Shown: piece by piece, positions 19,759-28,956 of the stretch
How the letters are laid out: each line of letters starts with the position of its first letter
How positions within the stretch are numbered: position 1 is the stretch's first letter
Assembly: GCA_964242115.1 (NCBI GenBank)
Contig: CAXSZX010000014.1
Coordinates: forward strand, 49,292-113,291
Reading direction: 5' to 3'
DNA from: BOG-908 sp964242115
GTDB taxonomy: Bacteria > Pseudomonadota > Alphaproteobacteria > Acetobacterales > Acetobacteraceae
DNA length: 64,000 bases
Notes under the pieces: model-generated
The model's input: the letters and a program-made list of their open reading frames with translations, nothing else
Databases searched by the model: none
Told to the model about the DNA's origin: nothing
Translations under genes and position numbers: made by a program

Positions 19759-21140
19759 CCTGCCAATATCGGCGCCAACACCCGGCTCAGCATGTAGAGT
19801 GCCCCCGCCGTCCCCAGCGCAATCCCGGCAATCAACGCAAAGAACCAGGCTTTCGGCGTGTCGCTCCAGAAATGCGCAAGGTAGCCCGCCAGGTAGTTGC
19901 CGAACGCCAACGACAAATAGTTCACGCCCATCATCACCGAAACCAGCCGCGCGGGCGCCATCTGGCTGAACAACGACAACGCCACCGGCATCAGGTACAG
20001 CTCACCCACCGTCTGCAGCGACATCGCAGCCGCCAGCCAGACCACGCTCGGGTAGCCGCCACGATCGACTGAAAGCGCCGGTATCACGAGGAGCGCGAAG
20101 CAGCCGGCGGTGGCGGTGCACCCGATCGCCATCTTGGTCACCGGGTTGGGCTCGCGTCCGCGCCGCGCCTGCCAGCCCCAGAACGCGATGACCAACGGCG
20201 TGAGCGTGAAGATAAAAAACGGATTGAACGACTGCACGTCCTCCGGGTGCAGCGTCACCAGGCCCAACGAAAGGTTCATGTTGTTCTGCGCCAAAAGCGC
20301 GATCGTGGAGTATTGCTGGCCGTAGCAACCCCAGAAAAAGATGTTGCAGAACGCAATCAGGAACAGCGCCGTCATCGTGCCGCGTTCGCGCTGTGTGAGC
20401 CTCGCCGGCGGCGCGCCGAGAACACCCGCGCGGCCGGCCACCTCCCGGTCGCGCCGTCTTGCGCGCACGTCCGGCGGAAGCCATCGCAGACCGATGACGA
20501 ACACGAGCAGTCCAATAAGCATGCCGAAGCCCGCTGCAGCAAAACCGTATTGCCAATGCGGCGGCTGGCCAGGCGCGCTATGCCCGATGCGGCCGGCGAC
20601 CAGCGGTGCGATGAGCGCGCCAAGGTTGATGCCGACGTAGAAGATGGAATAAGCGCGATCGATGCGTGCGTCGCCAGCCGCGTACAGCCCGCCCACCTGA
20701 GTCGCGACGTTGGGCTTGAGCAGGCCCACGCCGAGGGTGAACACGAGCAGGGCGACAAAGAACAGCGCAGGATCAGTGAGCATGAACTCGCCTGCCGCCA
20801 TGATTGCGGCGCCGACGATGACGGCCTTGGACTGGCCCAGCACGCGGTCGGCCACCGCACCACCGGCCAGACCAAGAAGATAGGTGCAGGCGGTAAAACT
20901 GCCGTAGATCAGCGCAGCAAGCGGTTGTGGTGCGAGCGGGCCGTAAACGGCCTCAAGCCCCGTTTTTACTGCGCCGTAGCCAAGGATCACCTGCGGCCGC
21001 GAACCGGCGAACAGGTAGTCCACCATGTAGTAGGTCAGGAGCGCACTGTTTCCGTAATAACAGAACCGCTCCCAGAACTCGGTGCCGAACAGGACGGCCA
21101 GGCCAGCGGGGTGGCCCAGGAAGGTTTTCTGGATAGGCAA
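19734..21140 (-). CDS. POT/PTR family proton-dependent oligopeptide transporter
   Basis: A 468-residue inner-membrane symporter with about 12-14 hydrophobic helices that imports di- and tripeptides with protons. The N-terminus has the signature FGTEFWERFCYYGNSALLTYYMVDYLF (the ExxERFxYYG motif, with substrate Tyr residues), and the middle has FYVGINLGALIAPLVAGRIG. The extreme C-terminus, KEEVIF, and the stop are encoded by a repeat arm, so the native end was probably replaced. It is monocistronic and converges on the carotenoid operon. Confidence 0.93.
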   Translation of the reverse strand: MPIQKTFLGHPAGLAVLFGTEFWERFCYYGNSALLTYYMVDYLFAGSRPQVILGYGAVKTGLEAVYGPLAPQPLAALIYGSFTACTYLLGLAGGAVADRVLGQSKAVIVGAAIMAAGEFMLTDPALFFVALLVFTLGVGLLKPNVATQVGGLYAAGDARIDRAYSIFYVGINLGALIAPLVAGRIGHSAPGQPPHWQYGFAAAGFGMLIGLLVFVIGLRWLPPDVRARRRDREVAGRAGVLGAPPARLTQRERGTMTALFLIAFCNIFFWGCYGQQYSTIALLAQNNMNLSLGLVTLHPEDVQSFNPFFIFTLTPLVIAFWGWQARRGREPNPVTKMAIGCTATAGCFALLVIPALSVDRGGYPSVVWLAAAMSLQTVGELYLMPVALSLFSQMAPARLVSVMMGVNYLSLAFGNYLAGYLAHFWSDTPKAWFFALIAGIALGTAGALYMLSRVLAPILAGRKEEVIF

Positions 21141-21223
21141 TTCGATGTCTCTGCTAGGCTCCTGGGGCAGAGAAGCAGGACTTGGAATGGTTGGCCAGCA
21201 TTTCGCGGGCTGGCGGCCCAGGA

Positions 21224-21357
21224 AAGCAAGGCCTGCTTTTCTGAAAGAAGCAGCAAAAAACTTTTGATACTGCTGTCGCTGAGTTTTCTGCAGCGGATTC
21301 CCAGCGAACCAAAATCTTTACGTTCTTTCTTTCAAAAAAGAACCGCTTTGGCTTGCC
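21224..21357. repeat. Dispersed AT-rich palindromic element, copy 10 (full)
   Basis: Left arm has a compensated GCAGC stem (GCCTGCTTTTCTGAAAGAAG then CAGC); the right arm is GAACC type. It lies between recJ and the transporter, both on the reverse strand. The paired change on both sides of the stem suggests that pairing is maintained. Confidence 0.85.
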
Positions 21358-21387
21358 GTCTACAGCCAAGCTCGACGCGGTTCGGCG

Positions 21388-23193
21388 TCAGCCGAACGCC
21401 GCATCCACCAGGCACAGGCTAGCCGTCGTCGAACCGTTCCAGGTCTCCGCGCGCAGGTGCCCGGCCAGGTGCAGCGGTCCCGGTCGGGCGGTCAGCGCCT
21501 GGGCCAACGCCCCCTCGCCGGCGCGGAACAGCATGGTCTTCAAGCGAACCGGATCGCCTTCCGACTGCACGTAGGCACGCAGAGTGTTGCCGTCGTTGCC
21601 CAGCCGGTCGGACCTCACGATCCGCGCTGCCGCGATGGCGACCACGGGTTCCTCGTTGGCAGTGCCGAAAGGTGCCAGCCGGCCCAACTTCCCGGCGAGG
21701 TCGACGCTGGCACCGCTCGTCGCCAGGATAGCCTCCACGGTCAGGTTCGGCCGGCGGGACGCACCTGGCGCCGGCATGCGGCTGTCGAGAAAATCGTGGA
21801 ACACGGCCGTGCGTGACGGCGGCAACGAGAAACCGGCCGCCATGGCATGGCCTCCGCCGTTGGCCAGCAACCCGGCCTGACGCGCAGCGATGATGGCGGC
21901 GCCGAGATCATGGCCGGGGACCGAGCGGCCGGACCCCTTGATCGTTGCGTCCGTCCCCGCCTGACCCGTGTCCGCCGCCACCCCGCCCACGCAGGCCGGC
22001 CGGTTGAACAACTCGCGCAGGCGGCCAGCAACGATGCCGACGATCCCCGGATGCCAGGCGGCCCCATGAACGAAGATGACCTCACGTCCCGCATCCACCT
22101 GCGCCTGCGCGGCCTCTGTGGCCGCCGCCAGCGTCGCGGCCTCCACGGTCCGGCGCTGGCGGTTGACCGCGTCCAGGCGTTCGGCCAGCAGGCGCGCATC
22201 CAGCGCGTCGTCGCACAGCAGCAGCCGCAGGCCGAGGTCGGCCTCGCTGATCCGGCCGCCGGCGTTGATGCGCGGCCCCAGGGCGAACCCGCAGGTCGAC
22301 GCCGTCGGCGCCTCGCGTGCCTGGGCCACGTCCAGCAAGGCGGCCAGGCCAGGCCGCGCCCGCCTGCCCATCACCCGCAGGCCCTGCGCCACGAAGGCGC
22401 GGTTCAGCCCGGTCAGCGGCATCACGTCGCAGATCGTCGCCAGCGCCACCAGGTCGAGCAGGCCCAGCAGGTCCGGCTCCGCACGCGCAGCAAAGAAGCC
22501 CTCCGCACGCAAGTGCCGCACCGTCGCGGCCACGGCCATGAACGCCACGCCGGCGGCGCACAGGTGGCGGAGGTTGGATCGGCAGTCGAGCCGGTTCGGG
22601 TTGACCGTGGCCAGCACCGGCGGCGGCAGCCCCTCCGCCTTGTGGTGGTCGAGCACGATCACCTCCGCCCGGTGCCGCAGCGCAGCCAGCGCGTCGTGCG
22701 CTGACGTCCCGCAATCCGCACAGATGACCAGCGTGGCACCCTGCGCGGCCAGGCGAAGAAGGGCGGCCTCGTTGGGGCCGTAGCCCTCGGTGATGCGGTC
22801 CGGAATGTAGGGGAGCACCGGGCAGCCGAAACTGCGCAGGAAGAACGTCAGCAGCGCCGTGCTGCAGGCGCCGTCCACGTCGTAGTCGCCGAATATCCCC
22901 ACCGTCTCGCCGGCGCGCACCGCGCGCGCCAGCCGCTCGGCCGCACGCGGCATGTCGGTCAGCACGTTCGGGTCCGGCAGCAGCGCGCGCAGCGTGGGTG
23001 CCAGGAAATCCGCCGCGGTGTCCAGCGTGACGTTGCGGCCGGCCAGGATGCGCGCGACCGTGTCCGGCAGATCGAGCCGCTGCGCCAGCGCGAAAGCTGT
23101 GCGGTCCTCGCAGGCCGGCCAAAGCCAGGTTCGGCCGGTAAGGCTAGCTGCTACGCCTAAAACAGGGCCGGTCGGCAGGGCGCAGTCTAGCAT
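21388..23193 (-). CDS. recJ: Single-stranded-DNA-specific exonuclease RecJ
   Basis: 5'-3' single-strand exonuclease of recombination and mismatch repair, about 601 residues. DHH-phosphoesterase motifs are visible: GIFGDYDVDGACSTALL, ICADCGTSAHDAL and VIVLDHHKAEGLPP, with the metal-binding Asp and His residues. DHHA1 follows (GGGHAMAAGFSL), then a C-terminal OB-like domain. The ATG at 23193 gives the usual start; the frame extends upstream into a repeat copy (MLLFSKKKALLAL), which is considered non-native. It diverges from the DUF4188 gene. Confidence 0.95.
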   Translation of the reverse strand: MLDCALPTGPVLGVAASLTGRTWLWPACEDRTAFALAQRLDLPDTVARILAGRNVTLDTAADFLAPTLRALLPDPNVLTDMPRAAERLARAVRAGETVGIFGDYDVDGACSTALLTFFLRSFGCPVLPYIPDRITEGYGPNEAALLRLAAQGATLVICADCGTSAHDALAALRHRAEVIVLDHHKAEGLPPPVLATVNPNRLDCRSNLRHLCAAGVAFMAVAATVRHLRAEGFFAARAEPDLLGLLDLVALATICDVMPLTGLNRAFVAQGLRVMGRRARPGLAALLDVAQAREAPTASTCGFALGPRINAGGRISEADLGLRLLLCDDALDARLLAERLDAVNRQRRTVEAATLAAATEAAQAQVDAGREVIFVHGAAWHPGIVGIVAGRLRELFNRPACVGGVAADTGQAGTDATIKGSGRSVPGHDLGAAIIAARQAGLLANGGGHAMAAGFSLPPSRTAVFHDFLDSRMPAPGASRRPNLTVEAILATSGASVDLAGKLGRLAPFGTANEEPVVAIAAARIVRSDRLGNDGNTLRAYVQSEGDPVRLKTMLFRAGEGALAQALTARPGPLHLAGHLRAETWNGSTTASLCLVDAAFG

Positions 23194-23229
23194 CGAGGAC
23201 GTCTTGCACTCATGAGCGAGTCGCAGCAA

Positions 23230-23367
23230 AGCAAGCAAGGCCTTCTTTTTTGAAAAAAGAAGCAAAAACTTTTATCTCTCGCTGTCGCAGACCTTTCCGC
23301 AGCGCGCGCGCCAAGAACCAAAAGTTTTTTGCTTCTTTTTTCAAAAAAGAAGGCCTTGCTTGCTTCC
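23230..23367. repeat. Dispersed AT-rich palindromic element, copy 11 (full, both arms GAAGC type)
   Basis: One of three copies with two arms of the same type. It ends exactly one base before the ATG of the next gene (GCCTTGCTTGCTTCC then ATG), in the divergent gap upstream of recJ. Confidence 0.9.
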
Positions 23368-23835
23368 ATGCCCAAGCCCCAAAGAACCAGCATCGACCTC
23401 TCCGGCTACCCCGACCTGGTCGTCATCTATCTTGGCTACCGCGTCGCCAGCCTGCGCGGCCTGCGGCGGCTGCTGGGCATCGGCCGTGGTCTGCAAGCAC
23501 TGCGCACCACCCCGCCCGATGGCCTGCTGCTGCACGAGAACATGATGTTCGGCCTGCTGCACCCCGGCTTTCGCCAATACTGGCGCGACCTCGAAAGCCT
23601 GGAAGCCTTCACCCGCGCGCCGTTCCACGCTGCCCTGTGGAAGAACTTTGCCACCGACTCGGACGGCAACGGCATCTGGCACGAAAGCTACCGCATCTGC
23701 GGCGGCATGGAGGGCATCTACCTGAACACGCCCGGCCTGGGCTTCGGCGGCTTCGCCCCGTCGCGTGACCCGGTCGGCTCAGCCCGCACCGCCCGCGCCC
23801 GCCTTGCCCCGGAGCCTGCGATCCTGCCGCAGTAA
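23368..23835 (+). CDS. DUF4188 / monooxygenase-like family protein
   Basis: A 155-residue soluble protein: MPKPQRTSIDLSGYPDLVVIYLGYRVASLRGLRRLLGIG..., with HENMMFGLLHPGFRQYWRDLESLEAFTR and GIWHESYRICGGMEGIYLN. The WHE-Y and EGIYLNTPG elements resemble DUF4188 proteins, which are annotated as a monooxygenase-like ferredoxin-fold family; activity is unproven. Its ATG follows a repeat copy directly, so the normal ribosome-binding region is inside or replaced by the repeat. The last 30 residues are Ala/Arg/Pro-rich and low in complexity. Confidence 0.65.
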   Translation: MPKPQRTSIDLSGYPDLVVIYLGYRVASLRGLRRLLGIGRGLQALRTTPPDGLLLHENMMFGLLHPGFRQYWRDLESLEAFTRAPFHAALWKNFATDSDGNGIWHESYRICGGMEGIYLNTPGLGFGGFAPSRDPVGSARTARARLAPEPAILPQ

Positions 23836-23893
23836 CGCTCGCGCGTCGCGGCACGCCGATCCTGCGTGGGCTGATCTGCGATGTGCGGGGTAT

Positions 23894-24036
23894 AAGCAAG
23901 CAAGCGCTTCTTTTTCGAGAAAAAGAAGCAAAAAGCTTTTGTTCGGCTGTCGCGATTTTCTCCGACGAGCGCGCGACAGCGGACGCAAAAGTTTTTTGGT
24001 TCTTTTTTTCAAAAAAGAACTGCTTGCTTTCTTGCC
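23894..24036. repeat. Dispersed AT-rich palindromic element, copy 12 (full)
   Basis: Begins TATAAGCAAGCAAGC. GAAGC-type left arm (TTCTTTTTCGAGAAAAAGAA) and GAACT-type right arm ending TGCTTGCTTTC; the centre has GCTGTCGCG and GCGCGACAGC. It lies upstream of the S9 peptidase gene. Confidence 0.92.
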
Positions 24037-24106
24037 TACGTTTTGCGCCCGGCACACACACGCGCTACCCCATCCCGCCACCAGCAACGGACACGGTCAG
24101 CCCCAC

Positions 24107-26299
24107 ATGACGCCACGCGCACAGCGCCTCTGCCTCGCCGCGCTTGCCGCAACGACCATCGGCCTGGCCGCGCACGCCGAGAGCTGCTTCCAGTCGCTAG
24201 CCGAAACCCGCAACTACACGCTCGGCCAGCCGCGCCGCGCCATGCCCACCCCAGACGGCCACAGCGTTCTCTTCCTGCGCAGCGGACCGCGCGACACCAA
24301 GCTCGGCCTCTACGCCTACGACATCGCCAGTCACGCCGAACACGCGCTCGCCCAGCCAGCCGCCGCCCCGGAACACCTCAGCACCGAGGAAAAAGCCCGC
24401 CGCGAGCGGATGCGCATGACGCTCACCGGCATCACCGACTTTGCCATCAGCGACGACGGCACCCGCGTGCTGGTCAGCCAGGCCGACCACCTCTCCACCA
24501 TCGCGCTCCCCTCCGGCCAGACCGCGCCGGTGCCAGGCGCCGGCTGGATCGGCCCGCACCTCTCCCCCGACGGCACGCAGGTCGCCGGCGTGCGCGACAA
24601 CGACGTGCACGTCACCGACCTGGCCAGCGGTCAGGACCGCCAGCTCACCACCGGCGGCACCGAGACCGTGCCGAACGGCCTCGCCGACTTCGCCGCCGCC
24701 GAGGAGCTCGAGCGCAACGACGGCATTTGGTGGTCGCCGGACAGCCAATTCCTCGTCTACGAACAAGCCGACAGCACCGGCGTGGAAAAGCACTTCATCG
24801 CCGACCCGGAACACCCCTCGGTGCAGCCTACCGAGTTCCGCTATCCCCGCGCCGGCACCGCCAACGCGAAGCTGCGACTCGGCATCATCCCGCGCGCCGG
24901 CGGCAAGACCGTCTGGATCACCTGGGACAACACCACCTACCCCTACGTCGCCCGAGTCGTCTGGCAACGCGGCGGCAAACTCTCGCTGGTGCTGCTGACC
25001 CGCGCGCAAACCTCCGAGCTGGTCATGCAGGTCGACCCGCAGACCGGCCACACCAAGCAATTGTGGCAAGACACCGACCCGGCCTGGCTGGACCTCGAAG
25101 CCGGCCACAGCCTGGGTATCGCCGGCGGCAGGGACCTGCCCTACTGGCTGCCGGACGGCTCCGGCTTCCTATGGGCCGCCGAGCGCGCCGGCGCCTGGCA
25201 GCTCGAGCTGCACCACGCCGACGGCAGCCTCGACCACGCAGTCACCCCCGCCGACAAACCCTACGTCGCCTTCAACGACCTCAACCCCGCCACCAGCATC
25301 GTCACCTTCACTGCCAACCCGGACCGCCTGGGCAGCGCACTCTACCAAGTCCCGCTTGCCGGCGGCCCCGCCACCAAGCTTGCGGATGCACCAGGCATGC
25401 ACGACGCCAGCTTCAACGACCGCAACCACGACATCCTCATCGACCACGCCCAAGGCGCCGACGGCAGCGACGCCTTCAACGTCCTGGACCCGCACGGCCA
25501 CGTCGTCGCAACCCTGCCCAGCAAGGCAGAACAGCCGCCCAGCATCCCCCGCGTAGAGTTCCGCAATGCCGGCGACCTTCAGATGGACGCGCTCGTGCTC
25601 CGCCCCTCGGGCGCCAAACCCGGGCAGCATTTGCCCACCATCCTCTCCGTCTACGGCGGCCCCACCGACAAGGAAGTCCGCCGCACCCCGCGCGCCTACC
25701 TCGAAAACCAGTGCCTCGCCGACCACGGCTTCATCGTCGCCACCGTGGACGCCCGCGGCACCCCAGGCCGCGGCCGCGACTGGGAACGCGCCACCAAATA
25801 CGACTTCATCGACATACCGCTGCAAGACCAAATCGACGGCCTGCAAGCACTCGCCCGCGCCGTTCCCGAAATCGACCTTAACCGCGTCGGCATTACCGGC
25901 TGGTCCTTCGGCGGCTACTTTACTGCGATGGCGACCACCCGCCGCGCGGACGTCTTCCACGCCGGCGTCGCCGGCGCGCCGGTCATCGACTTCGCCGATT
26001 ACGATACCGCCTACACCGAACGCTACCTCGGCGACCCGCGCACCTCGCCTGACGCCTACCGCGTCTCCAACGTCCTGACCCACGCGGCCGAGCTCAGCCG
26101 GCCGTTGCTGATCATGCACGGCCTGACGGACGACAACGTCTACTTCGAAAACAGCGTGAAGCTGACGCAGGCTTTGCTGGCCGCAGGCAAACCGTACAGG
26201 TTGTTGCTATTGCCTGGCACACACCAGTTGCCAAACCCGGCGATACGCACGCGGGTGGACGAGGCGCGGGCGGCGTTTTTCGCGGAGCAGCTCAAGTAA
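24107..26299 (+). CDS. Exported S9 family peptidase (dipeptidyl-peptidase IV type)
   Basis: A 730-residue periplasmic serine peptidase that removes N-terminal dipeptides. It has a signal peptide (LCLAALAATTIGLAAHA), an N-terminal beta-propeller (repeated DG and WSPD segments up to about residue 480) and a C-terminal alpha/beta-hydrolase domain. The nucleophile Ser600 is in GWSFGGY, the catalytic Asp is 675 or 676 in HGLTDDNVYFENS, and the His is 706 in LPGTHQL. The ERNDGIWWSPDS segment is near the Glu region that binds the substrate amino group. The stop (CTC AAG TAA) is continuous with a repeat terminus. Confidence 0.93.
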   Translation: MTPRAQRLCLAALAATTIGLAAHAESCFQSLAETRNYTLGQPRRAMPTPDGHSVLFLRSGPRDTKLGLYAYDIASHAEHALAQPAAAPEHLSTEEKARRERMRMTLTGITDFAISDDGTRVLVSQADHLSTIALPSGQTAPVPGAGWIGPHLSPDGTQVAGVRDNDVHVTDLASGQDRQLTTGGTETVPNGLADFAAAEELERNDGIWWSPDSQFLVYEQADSTGVEKHFIADPEHPSVQPTEFRYPRAGTANAKLRLGIIPRAGGKTVWITWDNTTYPYVARVVWQRGGKLSLVLLTRAQTSELVMQVDPQTGHTKQLWQDTDPAWLDLEAGHSLGIAGGRDLPYWLPDGSGFLWAAERAGAWQLELHHADGSLDHAVTPADKPYVAFNDLNPATSIVTFTANPDRLGSALYQVPLAGGPATKLADAPGMHDASFNDRNHDILIDHAQGADGSDAFNVLDPHGHVVATLPSKAEQPPSIPRVEFRNAGDLQMDALVLRPSGAKPGQHLPTILSVYGGPTDKEVRRTPRAYLENQCLADHGFIVATVDARGTPGRGRDWERATKYDFIDIPLQDQIDGLQALARAVPEIDLNRVGITGWSFGGYFTAMATTRRADVFHAGVAGAPVIDFADYDTAYTERYLGDPRTSPDAYRVSNVLTHAAELSRPLLIMHGLTDDNVYFENSVKLTQALLAAGKPYRLLLLPGTHQLPNPAIRTRVDEARAAFFAEQLK

Positions 26300-26434
26300 G
26301 CAAGCAGTTCTTTTTTAAAAAAATGAACCAAAAAACTTTTGTTCCCTTAGACGCGCGCTGCAGAAACCTCCGCGACAGCAGGACCAAAAGTCTTTTGCTT
26401 CTTTTCTTCAGAAAAGAAGGCCTTGCTTCCTTCC
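26300..26434. repeat. Dispersed AT-rich palindromic element, copy 13 (full)
   Basis: TAA GCAAGCAGTTC follows the peptidase stop. GAACC-type left arm, GAAGG-type right arm, centre CTCCGCGACAGCAGGA. It is immediately followed by a different inverted-repeat element. Confidence 0.9.
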
Positions 26435-26438
26435 TTTT

Positions 26439-26581
26439 GTGTCCGTTTCAAAAGTCGGCATAGTGAGTCAGCTGCCGTGGTATTTCGAGCACCGGAGCGG
26501 AGTGGCCTCTTGTGGCAATGAGCACCGAAGCGGGGGAAAACCGCGTCAGATGGCCACTACGGCGATTTTTCAAACGGACAC
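26439..26581. mobile_element. MITE-like 143-bp element with terminal inverted repeats
   Basis: The ends GTGTCCGTTTCAAAAGTCGG (left) and, on the other strand, GTGTCCGTTTGAAAAATCGC form an imperfect inverted repeat of about 25-30 bp that continues into CATAGTG / CGTAGTG. The inside holds two related GAGCACCGGAGCGG / GAGCACCGAAGCGG blocks and no coding frame. It looks like the fused ends of an insertion sequence whose transposase gene is missing. It abuts the ptsP stop codon. It is unrelated in sequence to the dispersed AT-rich element. Confidence 0.6.
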
Positions 26582-28804
26582 TCAGACATCCATCCCATGA
26601 TCCCGCGCCCACGCCGCCAATGCCTCCCTTAAACTGGCATGCGCCGTAGCCGTCCGTTTCAGCGTCTGCATAAACCCGCGCAGCGCGCCCAGGTCCAACC
26701 CCGTCAACGCCTCCTTCACCGCCAGCAGGCTGGACGCCGACATCGACAGGCAATCCACCCCCAGTGCCAGCAGCACCGCCGCATCAAGCGGACGCGACGC
26801 CGCCTCCCCACACAACGAAAGCGGCGTGCCCGCTGCCTCGGCCTGCTCGCAAACCTGCCGGATCAAACGCAGCATCGGCGCCGATATCATGTCGTACCGC
26901 TCGGCCAGCGCCGGCGTCGAACGATCGGCGGCAAACACGAACTGCATCAGGTCGTTCGACCCGATCGAGACGAAATTTGCCTCCGCCATCAACTCCGGCA
27001 ACTGCCACAGCAGCGCCGGTATCTCCAGCATCGTGCCGATCGAAAGCTTGGCCGGCGCCGGCCGGATGCGCGCAGCTTCGGTGAACAGCAGGCCCCGTGC
27101 CTGGCGGAACTCCGTCATGTTGGCCACCATCGGGAACATGATGCTGAGCGGCCGGCCGTTGGCCGCCAGTAGCAGCGCGCGCAATTGGCGGCGCAGGATC
27201 GCCGGTCGGTCCAGGCCGATGCGCAGGCTGCGCCAGCCCATCGCCGGGTTCTCCTCCTCGGCCGGCGGGCTGTCGGGCAGCAGCTTGTCGCTGCCGAGGT
27301 CCAGCGTGCGGAACTGCACCGGCCGCTCGCCCGCCACGTCCAGCACGCGCGCGTAGATCGCCGCCTGTTCGGCCACGTCCGGAATGCAGCCGCGCGCCAT
27401 CATCGCGATCTCGGTGCGGAACAGGCCGATGCCCGCCGCCCCTGTCGCCTCCAGCTGGTCCAGCTCCAGCGCCAGCCCGGCGTTCATCATCAGCTTGAAC
27501 GCCACGCCGTCGGTGGTCTGCGACGGCTCGTCGCGCAGTTGCGCCCAGGCGGCGCTGCGCATGGCGCGGGCGCGCAGCGCGCGGTCGTAGGCCGTCCGCA
27601 CGCCCGGATCGGGCCGCAGGATCAGCGTGCCGCCATCGGCATCCAACACCGCCTCGTCGCCCGCCTCCGCCGCGTCGATCGCACCGCGCGCGCCGCCGAC
27701 CGCCGGCAACCCCAGCGCGCGGGCCACGATGGCCGCGTGGCCGCCGGCGCTGCCCTCCTCGATCACCACGCCGGCGATGCCGCGCGCGTGCCAGTCCAGC
27801 AACTGCGCCGGCCCAAGCCTGCGCACCAGCAGGATCGTTCCCGCCGCCACCGGTGCAGCAGCACCCGAACCGTCCAGCGTGGCCAGCAGCCGTCCCGCCA
27901 GGTCCTCAAGGTCGGCCAGCCGCTCACGCAAATACGGGTCAGCAATGCGCCGCATCCGGGCGCGGAAATCGTTGGCGACGCGGTGGACCGCCGCCTCCGC
28001 CGTCAGCCCGCTGCGCACCGCCTCGGCCACCCGCCGCAGCCAGCCGTCGTCGGCCGCCACCGCGCGCGTCGCGTCCAGTATGTCGCGCGGCAGGTCGGCG
28101 CCGGCACCCGCGCGCGAAAGCTGCGTCTCGATCAGCGCGTCCAGCCCGTGCCGCATCTCGCCCAACGCGTGCTGCAGCCGCGCCAGCTCGTGCCCGGGAT
28201 CATCCGCCAGCAGCCGGTCCGGCGCCAGGATCGTACCGTGCAGCCGCACCGGCCCGAACACGATGCCGGCCGAGAGCAGCACCGCGTCGAACTGCCGCGG
28301 CAGGCTGCCGGCGAACCCCTCCCGCGTGTCGCTGCCGCCGGCGGCCAGCAGCTCGGTCAGCAGCATCGCCACCGTCTCGAGCACCTCCGTCTCAATCTCG
28401 GTGTAGTGCCGCGGCGTGCGGTTCTGCACCGTCAATACGCCCAGGGTCCGCCCGCCGCGCCGCACCGGCACCGCAAGCATCGAGGCGTATGATTCCTCCT
28501 CGGTCTCCGGCCGGTAGGCAAACGAGGGATGGTTTTGCGCATCGGCCAGGTTCAGCAACGTGCCGGTCGCGGCAACCAGGCCCACGATGCCCTCGCCCAC
28601 CCGCAGCCTGGTGCGCCCTACCGCAGCCGGGTTCAGCCCGTGGGTGGCGCGTAGCTCAAGTATTTCACCGGCACGCAGCGCATAGGCGGAGCACACCTCG
28701 GCCACCAGGTCGCCCGCCACCATGGTGACGATCTCGTCGAGCCGTGCGGTCCCGGTGGCCATCAGCGTGCGCAGCCGGCCCAGCAGGCGGCGGCCTGGGG
28801 TCAT
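26582..28804 (-). CDS. ptsP: Phosphoenolpyruvate-protein phosphotransferase PtsP (nitrogen-PTS enzyme I)
   Basis: Phosphorylates NPr from PEP at the head of the regulatory nitrogen PTS. It has an N-terminal GAF domain of about 140 residues (VCSAYALRAGEILELRATHGLN...), then the enzyme I phospho-histidine domain (GSAGGHAAIVARALGLPAVGG) and the PEP-binding barrel (FRTEIAMMARG, PVQFRTLDLGSDK, EIPALLWQL, NFVSIGSNDLMQFVFAADR, LSLCGEAASRP with the catalytic Cys). The ATG at 28804 is preferred; a TTG 27 bases upstream lies inside a repeat. lysC and ptsP are commonly neighbours in alphaproteobacteria; here a nitronate monooxygenase gene lies between them. Confidence 0.93.
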   Translation of the reverse strand: MTPGRRLLGRLRTLMATGTARLDEIVTMVAGDLVAEVCSAYALRAGEILELRATHGLNPAAVGRTRLRVGEGIVGLVAATGTLLNLADAQNHPSFAYRPETEEESYASMLAVPVRRGGRTLGVLTVQNRTPRHYTEIETEVLETVAMLLTELLAAGGSDTREGFAGSLPRQFDAVLLSAGIVFGPVRLHGTILAPDRLLADDPGHELARLQHALGEMRHGLDALIETQLSRAGAGADLPRDILDATRAVAADDGWLRRVAEAVRSGLTAEAAVHRVANDFRARMRRIADPYLRERLADLEDLAGRLLATLDGSGAAAPVAAGTILLVRRLGPAQLLDWHARGIAGVVIEEGSAGGHAAIVARALGLPAVGGARGAIDAAEAGDEAVLDADGGTLILRPDPGVRTAYDRALRARAMRSAAWAQLRDEPSQTTDGVAFKLMMNAGLALELDQLEATGAAGIGLFRTEIAMMARGCIPDVAEQAAIYARVLDVAGERPVQFRTLDLGSDKLLPDSPPAEEENPAMGWRSLRIGLDRPAILRRQLRALLLAANGRPLSIMFPMVANMTEFRQARGLLFTEAARIRPAPAKLSIGTMLEIPALLWQLPELMAEANFVSIGSNDLMQFVFAADRSTPALAERYDMISAPMLRLIRQVCEQAEAAGTPLSLCGEAASRPLDAAVLLALGVDCLSMSASSLLAVKEALTGLDLGALRGFMQTLKRTATAHASLREALAAWARDHGMDV

Positions 28805-28825
28805 CGGCTGGGGGCCGGTCACGTA

Positions 28826-28956
28826 AGGCAAGCAGTTCTTTTTTGAAAAGAACTAAACCTTTGCCCGCTTTGGCGCACGCTGCAGAACGTTCCGCGACAG
28901 CCGGACAAAAGTCTTTTCGCTTCTTTTTCTTCAGAAAAAGAAGGCCTTGCTTCCTT
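28826..28956. repeat. Dispersed AT-rich palindromic element, copy 14 (full)
   Basis: GAACT-type left arm and GAAGG-type right arm (TTCTTTTTCTTCAGAAAAAG then AAGG). It separates the nitronate monooxygenase stop from the ptsP start, inside what would otherwise be one operon. Confidence 0.88.

Noticed and set aside
9949..21387. Expected glpX between hom and recJ
   Set aside because: The alphaproteobacterial hom-glpX-recJ order is not present; no fructose-bisphosphatase-like frame was found in this interval, so nothing is annotated.
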